Origin: Streptomyces justiciae
GTDB lineage: Bacteria > Actinomycetota > Actinomycetes > Streptomycetales > Streptomycetaceae
NCBI RefSeq assembly: GCF_015163075.1
Contig: NZ_JADDXU010000003.1
Location: 434,001 to 498,000 of the forward strand
DNA length: 64,000 nt
Direction of reading: 5' to 3'
How positions within the stretch are numbered: position 1 is the stretch's first letter; each line of letters begins with the position of its first letter. Below the pieces are notes generated by a model, which ran no database searches, had not been told where the DNA came from, and worked only from the letters and a program-made list of their open reading frames with translations. This document shows, one piece after another, positions 10,172 to 18,480 of the stretch. Both the position numbers and the translations under genes were made by a program.

Positions 10172-10648
10172 ATGGTTTGCGCCATGGCAGTACCTGGGAT
10201 CATCCCGATCGCCTACGAGCCGCACGGCCGTACCGAGGCCATCGGGCTTTACGCGGAAGGGCAGTTCCTGGGGTCGGTCACCTACGCCTTCCCCAAGGGC
10301 TTCCGGCCCGACGACGGCTGGGAGGAGCAGAAGCGCCTCTACTCCGTGCTGCACACCTTCGACGCGGAGGGCAACTACCGCGACTCGGAGATCTGGTGCG
10401 CCGGCACCTGGGCCGAACAGCAGCGGGACGCCTCCGTGCTCGCGCGCGCCCGCGCCCGTCTGGCGACCGGGCTGCGCGGTCTGCCGCGGCGGACGTACAC
10501 CGACATCGCGGTACGGCCCTTCGAACTCGTCCTGGACGGCGTGCTGTTCGGGCTCGTCACCGGGGAGGAGGACGGCGAGCCGTGGGCCGAGTTGTATCCG
10601 GACCGGCTGGGCTTTGGGCCGCCCTGGGACGGGAGTTACGACACCTGA
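10172..10648 (+). CDS. Hypothetical protein
   Basis: A protein of about 158 residues that I do not recognise. It has no signal peptide or membrane segment, and is acidic at the C-terminus (EEDGEPWAELYPDRLGFGPPW). The ATG at 10172 has AGGA 9 nt upstream; an in-frame ATG at 10184, giving MAVPGIIPIAYEP, is an equally possible start. Composition and codon use are typical Streptomyces. It stands alone between the divergent pectate lyase gene and the PH-domain gene. Confidence 0.6.
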   Translation: MVCAMAVPGIIPIAYEPHGRTEAIGLYAEGQFLGSVTYAFPKGFRPDDGWEEQKRLYSVLHTFDAEGNYRDSEIWCAGTWAEQQRDASVLARARARLATGLRGLPRRTYTDIAVRPFELVLDGVLFGLVTGEEDGEPWAELYPDRLGFGPPWDGSYDT

Positions 10649-10754
10649 CGATCACAATTCCTTCGCACGATCTAGGCAGAGGCCCCGACAAGGCGCTATA
10701 CATGCCCGAAGATCACTGAAGATCACCAGTGGTCATGAGTGGGGGGTTTCATCC

Positions 10755-11120
10755 ATGGCACTTTTCGGCAACGCGCACACCATCGACCCGGGCCAGGCGG
10801 CCTCGGACTTCGCCAAGCTGCTCGGCTCCGGCGAGGGTGTGCAGGCGGCGTACCAGCTGGTGCGTGACGTCATCATGTTCACCGATCGACGGCTGATCCT
10901 GGTCGACAAGCAGGGCATCACCGGCAAGAAGGTCGAGTACCACTCGATCCCGTACCGCAGCATCACGCACTTCGCGGTGGAGACGGCCGGCACCTTCGAC
11001 CTCGACGCCGAGCTGAAGATCTGGGTCTCGGGCCAGTCGGTGCCGATCCAGAAGACGTTCACCAAGGGCGTCGACATCTACGAGGTGCAGGCGATCCTCA
11101 CGCAGTACGTGGCCCGCTGA
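10755..11120 (+). CDS. Small bacterial PH-domain protein
   Basis: A 121-residue cytoplasmic protein that is essentially one bacterial pleckstrin-homology-like domain. Seven-strand character is seen through VIMFTDRRLILVDKQGITGKK and ITHFAVETAGTFDLDAELKIWV, followed by a C-terminal helix (VDIYEVQAILTQYV). The function of this family in Streptomyces is unknown; in other bacteria it occurs in stress-induced proteins. A strong 15-bp hairpin terminator follows, so it is probably a single-gene transcript. Confidence 0.75.
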   Translation: MALFGNAHTIDPGQAASDFAKLLGSGEGVQAAYQLVRDVIMFTDRRLILVDKQGITGKKVEYHSIPYRSITHFAVETAGTFDLDAELKIWVSGQSVPIQKTFTKGVDIYEVQAILTQYVAR

Positions 11121-11135
11121 CCCAGGCCGTACGTC

Positions 11136-11169
11136 CCGACGCCCCCGGAGTCGTCTCCGGGGGCGTCGG
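11136..11169 (+). terminator. Terminator after the PH-domain gene
   Basis: A perfect 15-bp stem (11136-11150 with 11155-11169) with the 4-nt loop TCGT begins 15 bp past the stop codon. Confidence 0.85.
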
Positions 11170-11274
11170 CATGTCCCCTGCACGGCCGATGGCGCTGCGG
11201 CGACTTTAAGAACCCTTGGTAATATCCGCGCACTTGTGCGAGAGCAGGGGCTCTCGCAGGGGAGGGAACCTCAC

Positions 11275-14200
11275 GTGGGCAGACACGCCCTGAGACGGGG
11301 CGGTCTCGCCGCTGCCGTCTCCTCACTCGCGGTCGCCGTCGCGGCCGTGTCGGTCGTCGTCCTGACGGAGAGCGGCGACTCCGCCGAAGCCGCCACGACC
11401 GCCACCGGCACCACCGGGATCGCGCTGACCGATCCCAGCTCCACCACCCCGCGCACCGACCGGCCCTTCGTCGCCGGCGAGAGCGGCTATCTGCACCGGG
11501 CGACCGGCCTGGACGGGCTGCTGTGGACGGACTACGCCACCGGTGACACCGTCACCGTGGTCGGCACCGACGGCACCTACACCCCGGCCACCGGCTGCAC
11601 CTCACTCGGCTCGGTCTGCCGTACGGCCTGGTACGGCGCCGACAGCGACCTCGTCGCCCTGCCGACCACCTCCGCCGTCTCCACCACCCTGTGGGACCCG
11701 GCGACCGCCACCGCGAAGAAGGTCAGCTGGGCGGACACGCACGGCTACTACCGGGCCCTCGCCGGGCGGACGATCGTCACCACCTGGTCCCTGATCGACC
11801 AGGTCGACGGCGCCTGGCGGGCCCGCAAGGTGACCGGCGACTGGACCAACCTGCAGAGCGACGACATCGCCGCCGCCGACTCCGACGGCGTGCTGTGGGC
11901 GCGCAGCGGCGAGGTCGCGTACATCGACAACGCGTCGGCCGTGAACACGGTGGCGTTCACCGACGCCTCCGCGGCCGACCACTACGTGATGAGCGGCGAC
12001 CGGATCGGCTGGTACGACACCGCCACCGCCGAACTCCACCTGAAGTCCCGCACCGACCTCACCGCCGCCGAGCAGGTCGTCACCCTGGCCTCGAACCCCG
12101 GCATCCTCGACGGCGACCCGGTCCTGGCCGGCGACCGGCTGCTGCTCCCCCAGGGCGGCACCGTCATCGCCGTCGACATCACGGACCCCGCCTCCCAGCA
12201 GACCTTGCTGGGCGACGCGGGCGACTACCTGCTGCCCGCGCCCGGCGGCGACGCGCTCGTCACCGGCGGCACCGGCGCCGACGACTGGTGGCTGCAACGG
12301 GTCGGCACGGCCGAAGACGGCAGCGCCGCCCTGACGAAGCTCTTCCAGATCCCGGCCGTGGAGAAGGCCAAGCAGGGCATCGCGCTGAGCCGGGGCAGCC
12401 TGCGGGTCGCAGACTCCGGCCGCTGGACGACCCTGCGCACCCTCACCACCAACGGCTCCACCGAGCTGACCGCGTCCGCCGCCACGGACAGCGCCCAGCT
12501 GTCGTCCACCGCGGTCTGCCCGTACGCCGGGGCCACCTGCATCCCGCTGTGGGGCAACACCGGTGTCGAGGCCGACGACGTCTACCTCAACACCTTCTAC
12601 GACGCCGATGAGGACGGCAGCGGTCTGGAGAACGCCGACCGGCTCAACTCCGTCTCCGGCAGCGACCTGGACTTCGGCACCGCGGGCGGCTCGATCGTCG
12701 ACGTCTCCGACGACTACGCGGTCTACAACTCCGGTGGTACGACGCCGGCGCAGTACGTCGCCGAGTTCGGCCAGGGACAGAAGCTGAAGCGCTCGGTGCG
12801 CGCCGCGGCCCTGAACGGCTCGACTCTCTGGAGCGCCACCACGACGGCCGGCAAGCTCACCTCGTACAGCCTGACGGAGAACAGGACCCTCGCCACCGTC
12901 ACGGTCCCGGGCCTGGCCTGTGTGCCGAGCGAACTTCAGGCGGCGGGCCGCTGGGTGTACTGGGCGTGTGGCACCGCCTCGGCGGGGGTGTACGACACCA
13001 AGGCCGCCGCCTCGACCGCGGTCACCCCGGGTGACGTCCTCCTCGGCGACGGGTTCACGGTCCGCCACGACCACGCCGCCGACACCCTGGTCCTCACCGA
13101 GGCGGCGACCGGCACCACCCGGGTGCTCGCCTCGCACGTCCCCGACACCGGCCTCGCGGCGGACCGGCGCTTCCGCTGGACCGTCGACGAGTACACGGGC
13201 CTGGTCGCCTGGTTCGACCTCTTCGAGCGCACACGGGTCGTCACCACCGGTGTCACCCCGTCCGCCGTGACGGCGTTCCGTACGGAGACCACCGACTACG
13301 TGGATTCGGCGACGCCCTGGTCCGCGGACTGGCTGCTGTCCCGGCCTGCTGCCTCCTGGTCGCTCACCCTCACCTCGGTGCAGAGCGGCGCCGGCGGCAA
13401 GGGCACCCGCACGATCACCGGCGGTGCGACCGCCGCGTCGGTGTCCGCGTCCTGGAACGGCAGGACAGCGAGCGGGAGTTGGTTCCCGACCGGCCAGTTC
13501 ACCTGGACCCTGAAGGCGACCGGCCTCGGCACCAGCACGGCCGACACGGTCGCCTCCGGCAAGGGCTTCCTCGACCACGGTGCCGCCGTCCGCCACGACC
13601 ACGTCAGCGTCGACGGCCCCGACGGCCGCGGCGACCTGCTCACCCTCAACTCCTCGGGCGGGCTGACCTTCCACCAGGGCACGGGCACCGGCAAGTTCAG
13701 CGAGAAGTTCACGGGAACCGGCTGGGCGACGACCGTCAGGGCGATCCCCTTCGGCGACCTCAACGGCGACCGCTGCAACGACGTCCTGGTCCGCTACAGC
13801 TCCGGCGCGCTGCGCCTGTACAAGCCGGGCTGCGGCAAGCCGGTCAAGCCGTCGACGTCGTACACGACCTTGGCGACCAGCGGCTGGACCCAGTACGACA
13901 TCCTGACGTCCCCCGGCGACGTGACCGGCGACGCCCGCCCGGACCTGCTGGCCCGCAACGCGTCGACGGGAACGGTGTACCTCTACAAGGCCACCAGCAC
14001 CGGCAAGCTGTCGTCGCGCGTGAAGCTCTACGACAACTGGAAGGGCTACAAGAAGATCGTCGGCGCCGGCGACCTCAACGGCGACGGCATCGGCGACCTC
14101 CTCGCCCAGGACAAGTCCAACGTCCTTTACCGCTACGACGGCAAGGGCGACGGCACGTTCAAGCCCCGCGTGAAGCTCTTCACCGACTGGGGCGCCTCGT

Positions 14201-14367
14201 ACAACGCCGTGACCGTTGTCGGCGACATCACCGACGACGGCAAGCCGGACCTCATCTCCCGCGACACGAACGGCAACCTGTACCGCAACAGCGGCGACGG
14301 GAAGGGGTCGTTCGGGGCACGGACGAAGATCGCGACCGGCTTCGGCAGCTACAAGTCGCTGTCATAG
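11275..14367 (+). CDS. Large secreted FG-GAP/VCBS repeat protein
   Basis: A 1030-residue exported protein. The GTG start at 11275 has GGGGAGGG 8 nt upstream and gives a clean signal peptide (basic VGRHALRRGG, then an Ala/Val core ending near DSAEAA). The centre looks like a beta-propeller of WxD and YxxG-type strands. The C-terminal 200 residues carry four calcium-binding FG-GAP/VCBS repeats with DxNxDxxxD loops (DLNGDRCND, DVTGDARPD, DLNGDGIGD, DITDDGKPD). Such proteins are typically surface or secreted adhesive or lectin-like proteins; no catalytic domain was seen. Confidence 0.82.
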   Translation: MGRHALRRGGLAAAVSSLAVAVAAVSVVVLTESGDSAEAATTATGTTGIALTDPSSTTPRTDRPFVAGESGYLHRATGLDGLLWTDYATGDTVTVVGTDGTYTPATGCTSLGSVCRTAWYGADSDLVALPTTSAVSTTLWDPATATAKKVSWADTHGYYRALAGRTIVTTWSLIDQVDGAWRARKVTGDWTNLQSDDIAAADSDGVLWARSGEVAYIDNASAVNTVAFTDASAADHYVMSGDRIGWYDTATAELHLKSRTDLTAAEQVVTLASNPGILDGDPVLAGDRLLLPQGGTVIAVDITDPASQQTLLGDAGDYLLPAPGGDALVTGGTGADDWWLQRVGTAEDGSAALTKLFQIPAVEKAKQGIALSRGSLRVADSGRWTTLRTLTTNGSTELTASAATDSAQLSSTAVCPYAGATCIPLWGNTGVEADDVYLNTFYDADEDGSGLENADRLNSVSGSDLDFGTAGGSIVDVSDDYAVYNSGGTTPAQYVAEFGQGQKLKRSVRAAALNGSTLWSATTTAGKLTSYSLTENRTLATVTVPGLACVPSELQAAGRWVYWACGTASAGVYDTKAAASTAVTPGDVLLGDGFTVRHDHAADTLVLTEAATGTTRVLASHVPDTGLAADRRFRWTVDEYTGLVAWFDLFERTRVVTTGVTPSAVTAFRTETTDYVDSATPWSADWLLSRPAASWSLTLTSVQSGAGGKGTRTITGGATAASVSASWNGRTASGSWFPTGQFTWTLKATGLGTSTADTVASGKGFLDHGAAVRHDHVSVDGPDGRGDLLTLNSSGGLTFHQGTGTGKFSEKFTGTGWATTVRAIPFGDLNGDRCNDVLVRYSSGALRLYKPGCGKPVKPSTSYTTLATSGWTQYDILTSPGDVTGDARPDLLARNASTGTVYLYKATSTGKLSSRVKLYDNWKGYKKIVGAGDLNGDGIGDLLAQDKSNVLYRYDGKGDGTFKPRVKLFTDWGASYNAVTVVGDITDDGKPDLISRDTNGNLYRNSGDGKGSFGARTKIATGFGSYKSLS

Positions 14368-14388
14368 AACGGCGGTTCGCACGTGGAG

Positions 14389-14416
14389 GCGCCCGGGGCC
14401 CGCTGGTCCCGGGCGC
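14389..14416. terminator. Hairpin between convergent genes
   Basis: A 9-bp stem, GCGCCCGGG (14389-14397) with CCCGGGCGC (14408-14416), is followed by TTT on the plus strand. It is positioned to end transcription of both the VCBS gene and the minus-strand gene at 14419. Confidence 0.65.
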
Positions 14417-14418
14417 TT

Positions 14419-14976
14419 TCACATCGCGGGCGCCAGCGCTGCCGTAGCCGCCCACCACGGGGCGCTGTACCACCCCCCGGGCACCCGCCGCCCGCTCACC
14501 ACGCCACCGGCGTAGTAGTACGGCGTCACCTCGCGCCACCGGTTGGAGACGACGTAGGTGACGGTGTCGACGACCACGCGGCCGTCGTGGGCGGTCACGG
14601 CGGGGGTGCCGAGGCCCGGCAGGGGCGGGCCGGGGTCGAGGCGCAGGGCGGTGCGGGCGGCGCGGGCGTAGTGCAGGCCCTCCAGGGCGGTCACCGCCAC
14701 CTGCGCGTACCGGCCGTCCGCCAGCTGCGCCCGCGCCGTCCGGCACCGCTCGGTGGCGTCGGCGAGGGCCTGCGCGGCGGCACGGTCGTGCCCGGGGTCG
14801 AGCCCGGACAGGCCGGCGCCGAGCCGGTCGACCCACTGTTCGGCGTCGTTCCGTACGTCATCCCTCTCGGGGACCGGCTCCGGCCTCGGTGTCTCGACAG
14901 CCCGCCGCCGCTGCGCGACGACCGCGAACACCGCTCCCGCGATGAGCAACAGTGCGAACGACACGGCGACAACCAT
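14419..14976 (-). CDS. Membrane-anchored hypothetical protein
   Basis: A 185-residue protein with one N-terminal membrane segment (VVAVSFALLLIAGAVFAVVA) and a soluble domain beginning with a charged region (PERDDVRNDAEQWVDRLG). I do not recognise the family; the C-terminal part (VTYVVSNRWREVTPYYYAGG) is reminiscent of small actinobacterial membrane-anchored proteins. The ATG at 14976 has GGAGG 5 nt upstream; the frame is open far upstream but without a better ribosome site. Confidence 0.62.
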   Translation of the reverse strand: MVVAVSFALLLIAGAVFAVVAQRRRAVETPRPEPVPERDDVRNDAEQWVDRLGAGLSGLDPGHDRAAAQALADATERCRTARAQLADGRYAQVAVTALEGLHYARAARTALRLDPGPPLPGLGTPAVTAHDGRVVVDTVTYVVSNRWREVTPYYYAGGVVSGRRVPGGWYSAPWWAATAALAPAM

Positions 14977-15105
14977 CGCTTCCTCCAGCGCTTCCGGTAG
15001 GTCTGTACGACTCCATGAGAACCACGGCCGCTGTGCGGAGACGTCGAGCGGTCTGTACGGCTGCTGTGAGTCCGCCATGCCCAGGCCGCAGATGAACAAA
15101 AAGTG

Positions 15106-15142
15106 AAGGGGCCCGGAACCGTGTGGCGGTTCCGGGCCCCTT
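15106..15142 (-). terminator. Terminator of the small secreted-peptide gene
   Basis: A perfect 16-bp stem (15106-15121 with 15127-15142) with loop TGTGG lies 20 bp beyond the stop of the minus-strand gene at 15162-15299. Confidence 0.8.
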
Positions 15143-15161
15143 CTCGGGGGTGAGATGTGGA

Positions 15162-15299
15162 CTAGGACCAGCCCGGGTCGGTGACCGTCGCGGTCGCCAC
15201 GGTGGTCGTCCGGGCGTCGGTACCGGAGTCGCTCGCGCCGAGGACGGCGATCAGGGCGGCGGCGGTGACGGCGACGAGCGTGGCGAGCGTGCGGCGCAT
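15162..15299 (-). CDS. Small secreted or membrane peptide, 45 residues
   Basis: This short reading frame encodes a 45-residue peptide: basic start MRRTL, hydrophobic core (ATLVAVTAAALIAVLGA) and a 20-residue Thr/Ala tail ending TDPGWS. It fits a signal peptide or single membrane anchor plus a tiny mature part. GGGGGA lies 7 nt before the ATG and a 16-bp terminator follows the stop, so it looks like an independent gene. The function is unknown. Confidence 0.6.
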   Translation of the reverse strand: MRRTLATLVAVTAAALIAVLGASDSGTDARTTTVATATVTDPGWS

Positions 15300-15715
15300 T
15301 TGGTTCCCCCAAGTAGTGGTGTTTTAGCGGGAGTTGGGCCGTTCCGGGCGGTTCGGCGTGACTCCATAGTGGGGTTCGAGTGATCCTCGAGTCGCGTGTT
15401 TTCCGTGGCACGAAACGATCTGGCACATGTGTGCCAGTGCACGGCCCGCGGGGTCGGATGCGCGGGCACGGGATCTTCACAGCCGTCCGGGGCGATCTTG
15501 CGAAGCCCGCCACGAGCATGATCACGTCATGCTGCTGACCTGCGCGTCCGCTCCCCGGACAGGCTTGTGGTGGGACCCCGTCCAGCGGCACAATCCCTCC
15601 GCATGACTTGACCCACGGAGTGGCCGCGCCGGGGCTGGGACGGGCCCGTCCCCCATGTGCCGCCAGCGTTGTCGGGACCCGCCGTCGCTCCGTGACACGA
15701 AGCTGGGGGGCTTGC
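15300..15715. promoter_or_regulatory. Gene-free divergent region with palindrome TGGCAC-N4-GTGCCA
   Basis: These 416 bp hold no convincing gene. The main feature is a 7-bp-arm palindrome, CTGGCAC-ATGT-GTGCCAG (15420-15437), preceded by a half-site GTGGCACG around 15405. The same palindrome occurs at 30698-30713 in the biosynthetic cluster promoter. It lies 121 bp upstream of the small peptide gene and about 280 bp upstream of the regulator gene. Confidence 0.5.
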
Positions 15716-16699
15716 GTGCTGGTTTCTCTCGGACTGACCGAGCAGTCCGACCGCCTGTATCGGGCCATCCTCAGACGGCCGGATCTGGCCGTCGCGGATG
15801 CCGCGAAAGAACTCGGGGTCACCGAGGAGAAGTGCCGCGAGGAGCTGGAGGAACTGACCCGCCTCTCCCTCCTCACCCCCACCTGGCGCCGGGACGGCCG
15901 GCTGCGCGTGGTCGCCCCCAAGGCGGCGCTCGACTCCCTCCTCGCCCACCAGCAGGCCGAGATCGTCGAACGGCAGCGCGCCCTCGCCGAGAGCCAGGCC
16001 GCCGCCGACGCGCTGCTCACCCAGTACGCCGAGCTGCACCCGGAGGAGCCCGAGCAGGGGGCGGAACGATTCCTCGGGGTCGACGCGGTCCGCGCCAAGA
16101 TCACCGAGCTGACCGCCGACGTCCGCACGGAGATCATCAGCTTCCACCCCGGCGGCCCCCAGCCCGCGGCCCAGTTCGAGGCCAGCGAGCCGATCACCAC
16201 CGGGCTCCTCGACCGCGGGGTCAAGGTCAAGGGCGTCTATCAGGACTCCCTCCGCAACGACCCGGTCAGCGTCGAACACGCCCGCTGGCTCACCGAGCAC
16301 AACGGCGAGCTGCGCACCGTCCCCTCGCTGCCGATGCGGATGATCATCCTGGACCGGCAGAAGGCCCTCGTCCCGATCGACCCCGCCGACAGCTCCCTGG
16401 GCGCGGTCCTGCTGCGCGAACCGGGCGCCGTGGCCGCGTTCTGCGCCCTCTTCGACGCCGTGTGGGCGACGGCCACCCCCTTCGGCGAACCGGCCCGCCG
16501 CAGCCTCGACGACCCCGGCTCCCAGCCCCGCGAACTGCTCCGCCTGCTCGCCCAGGGCTACACCGACGAGGCCGCCGCCCGCCGCCTCGGCATCTCGCTG
16601 CGCAGCGAACGGCGCCTGATCTCGGAGCTGATGGAGAAACTGGACGCGCAGAGCCGCTTCCAGCTCGGGCAGCGGGCCGTCGAACACGGGCTGTTGTAA
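15716..16699 (+). CDS. TrmB/LuxR-type HTH transcriptional regulator
   Basis: A 327-residue regulator with a GTG start. The N-terminal winged helix (LTEQSDRLYRAILRRPDLAV to about residue 60) resembles TrmB-type DNA-binding domains. A coiled helix (QQAEIVERQRALAESQAAAD) connects to a central ligand-type domain, and a C-terminal LuxR-type HTH (LLAQGYTDEAAARRLGISLR) ends the protein. This architecture is common in Streptomyces cluster-situated regulators. It is convergent to the end of the long minus-strand operon, 49 bp away, and is the only obvious regulator near the cluster. The start follows AGCTGGGGGG. Confidence 0.8.
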   Translation: MLVSLGLTEQSDRLYRAILRRPDLAVADAAKELGVTEEKCREELEELTRLSLLTPTWRRDGRLRVVAPKAALDSLLAHQQAEIVERQRALAESQAAADALLTQYAELHPEEPEQGAERFLGVDAVRAKITELTADVRTEIISFHPGGPQPAAQFEASEPITTGLLDRGVKVKGVYQDSLRNDPVSVEHARWLTEHNGELRTVPSLPMRMIILDRQKALVPIDPADSSLGAVLLREPGAVAAFCALFDAVWATATPFGEPARRSLDDPGSQPRELLRLLAQGYTDEAAARRLGISLRSERRLISELMEKLDAQSRFQLGQRAVEHGLL

Positions 16700-16738
16700 G
16701 GGGACTTGGGTAAGGGGACTTGGGTAAGGGGACTTGGG
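16697..16738. repeat. Three tandem copies of a 14-bp unit
   Basis: TAAGGGGACTTGGG is repeated three times without change. The first TAA is the stop codon of the regulator gene. The array ends 10 bp before the end of the rhodanese gene. Confidence 0.9.
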
Positions 16739-16748
16739 TATCGGGTCT

Positions 16749-17228
16749 TCAGCAGGCGCAGGCGATCCCGCTGACCGGTGCCGTCAGCGGGTCGACCGCC
16801 TGCTTGCGGACGCCGGCCGCGTCCTCGACCTCGAAGCCCTCGCGGGACCAGTACTCGAAGCCGCCCAGCATCTCCTTCACCGGGTAACCGAACCCGGCGA
16901 AGGCGTACGCGGCCCGCGTGGCCCCGTTGCAGCCGGGCCCCCAGCAGTAGGTGACGACCAGCGACCCGGCCGGCACCAACTCGGCCGCCCGCTCGGCGAT
17001 CTCGTCGGTCGGCAGATGCACGGCCCCCGGGATGTGCCCCTGCTCCCACGCCTCGGTGCTGCGCGTGTCGATCAGCACGAACCCCTTCGCGCCCGACTCG
17101 ATGTCGGCGTGCACGTCGGAGGCGTCCGCCTCGAAGGACAGCCGGCCACGGAAGTGGGCGAGCGCCTCGGCGGGATCAGCGGCGGGGACGCGCAGCACCT
17201 TCGAGGGGGCGGTGGTGGTCGTGGTCAT
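16749..17228 (-). CDS. Rhodanese-domain protein
   Basis: A 159-residue single-domain rhodanese (sulfurtransferase fold). The active-site loop is CWGPGCNGAT with the nucleophilic cysteine, and CH2-type motifs are present (VLIDTRSTEAWEQGHIPGAVHLP). Such proteins bind persulfide or act as redox or aldehyde-related accessory proteins. It ends in ACAC. AAGGAG lies 7-8 nt before the ATG at 17228, so this start is strong even though it lies 53 bp inside the end of the upstream permease gene. It is the last gene of the minus-strand operon; whether it serves the pathway is unclear. Confidence 0.85.
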   Translation of the reverse strand: MTTTTTAPSKVLRVPAADPAEALAHFRGRLSFEADASDVHADIESGAKGFVLIDTRSTEAWEQGHIPGAVHLPTDEIAERAAELVPAGSLVVTYCWGPGCNGATRAAYAFAGFGYPVKEMLGGFEYWSREGFEVEDAAGVRKQAVDPLTAPVSGIACAC

Positions 17229-18480
17229 GGGACTTCTCCTTGGGTCGGTTCGTGAGGGTGCGTACGGCGGCGACGGCGACGACCGCGAGGATCGCCGCGG
17301 TCGCGCTGCCGGGCAGCAGGAGCAGGACGGCGGTGGTGCCGCCCGCGAGATGGGCGAGGGTGAGGGTGACGAGGGCGAGGGTGGCGGCGGTGGCGGTGCC
17401 CTCCGCCTGCGGCCGGCCGGTCAGTTCGTGCCAACGGGCGCCGGTGGCCTGGAGGTTGGTGCGGCAGTAGAGGGCGAGGACGAGGGCGCTCAGCAGGGCG
17501 AGGGGGGCGAGGGGGAGGTCGGCGAGGGGAGCGGGCGGTCGCAGGAGTACGGCGTACAGGGCGGCGGCGGCCGTGACGCCGAGGAGGGTGCCCGCGAGGG
17601 CGGTGCGCTGCGGTACCGCGCCTGCGGGCACGGCGCTCTCGATGCCGACCCAGCCGAAGAGCAGCGGGAGCAGCACCCACCAGGAGGCGGTCGCGTCGGG
17701 GGCCCCGCCCAGCGCCCACCATCCCCCGGCCGTCGCCAGCACGACCGCCAGCCGCAGCCGCCGTACCGGCGTCGACAGCGGGCGGGGCCGGTAGGTGGCC
17801 CAGGTGGCGGCGGCGAGCAGCGCGGCGACGGCCCACACGAAGGCGTCCCCCGACACCCGGGCCGCGAACTCCCCGGCCGTCAGCGCGACCGCGGCCTGCC
17901 CGGTGGCGAACCCAGCGAAGTACAGCCCGGTGACGACCCGCGCGGCCCGGAACCCCAGCCGCCGCCGCACGAACCCGACCGCCCCGCCTCGCGCGGTACC
18001 CCCGGCACCCGCGACGAGCAGACACCAGATGATCACCACGAGCGCGACCACCACGGACCACCCGACCGGCGCGGGAGCGAGAGCGGCGGGCAGCAGCAGA
18101 ACACCCGCGCCGAGGACGGCGACGAGAGCACGGCTCCCGGCCGCGCCGAGGGCACGCGCACCGGCCGCGGCGAGTGCGTGGCCGCCCGCGCCGGGGGCCG
18201 CGGACGGAGTGAGCAGACCCGCGTCGGTGGCCATCGGGCCGCCCGCCCCGAACCCGGCACTCACCGAGGAACTCGCCCCGGCCGCGGCGTTTCCGGCAGC
18301 CGACGTCCTGGCCCCCGCACCCGATCCGACCCCGGCAGCCGACGAGCTGGCCCCCGCGCCCGATCCGGGCCCGGCAGCCGACGTCCCGGCGCCCGCACCC
18401 GATCCGGGCCCGGCAGCCGATCCGGCCCCGGCGTCCGGTGCGGCACCGGCCGCTCGCACCCCCGCACCCCCACCCTTCAT
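17176..18480 (-). CDS. APC-type amino acid permease with low-complexity N-terminus
   Basis: A 434-residue membrane protein. Residues 1-80 are Gly/Ala/Ser-rich with three 13-residue repeats (GSGAGAGTSAAGP type). From about 95 the protein has 10-12 hydrophobic segments starting GAGVLLLPAALAPAPVGW, typical of APC-superfamily amino acid transporters, and it ends in a His-rich tail (SHDHDHH). Its ATG overlaps the stop of the MetRS-like gene by 4 bp. Translation could instead begin at the ATG giving MATDAGLL near 18233, which would omit the repeats. The likely role is uptake of an amino acid precursor or export of an amino-acid-like product. Confidence 0.75.
   Translation of the reverse strand: MKGGGAGVRAAGAAPDAGAGSAAGPGSGAGAGTSAAGPGSGAGASSSAAGVGSGAGARTSAAGNAAAGASSSVSAGFGAGGPMATDAGLLTPSAAPGAGGHALAAAGARALGAAGSRALVAVLGAGVLLLPAALAPAPVGWSVVVALVVIIWCLLVAGAGGTARGGAVGFVRRRLGFRAARVVTGLYFAGFATGQAAVALTAGEFAARVSGDAFVWAVAALLAAATWATYRPRPLSTPVRRLRLAVVLATAGGWWALGGAPDATASWWVLLPLLFGWVGIESAVPAGAVPQRTALAGTLLGVTAAAALYAVLLRPPAPLADLPLAPLALLSALVLALYCRTNLQATGARWHELTGRPQAEGTATAATLALVTLTLAHLAGGTTAVLLLLPGSATAAILAVVAVAAVRTLTNRPKEKSHDHDHHRPLEGAARPRR
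18317..18430 (-). repeat. 39-bp tandem repeats in the permease gene
   Basis: Three 39-bp units (18317-18355, 18356-18394, 18395 to about 18430) encode 13-residue Gly/Ala/Ser repeats in the permease N-terminus. The third copy is shortened. Confidence 0.75.

Noticed and set aside
17225..18061. A 278-residue frame ending exactly at the rhodanese start (ATGA)
   Set aside because: Its translation is Arg/Gly-rich and non-membrane; the overlapping frame ending at 17176 encodes the real hydrophobic permease.
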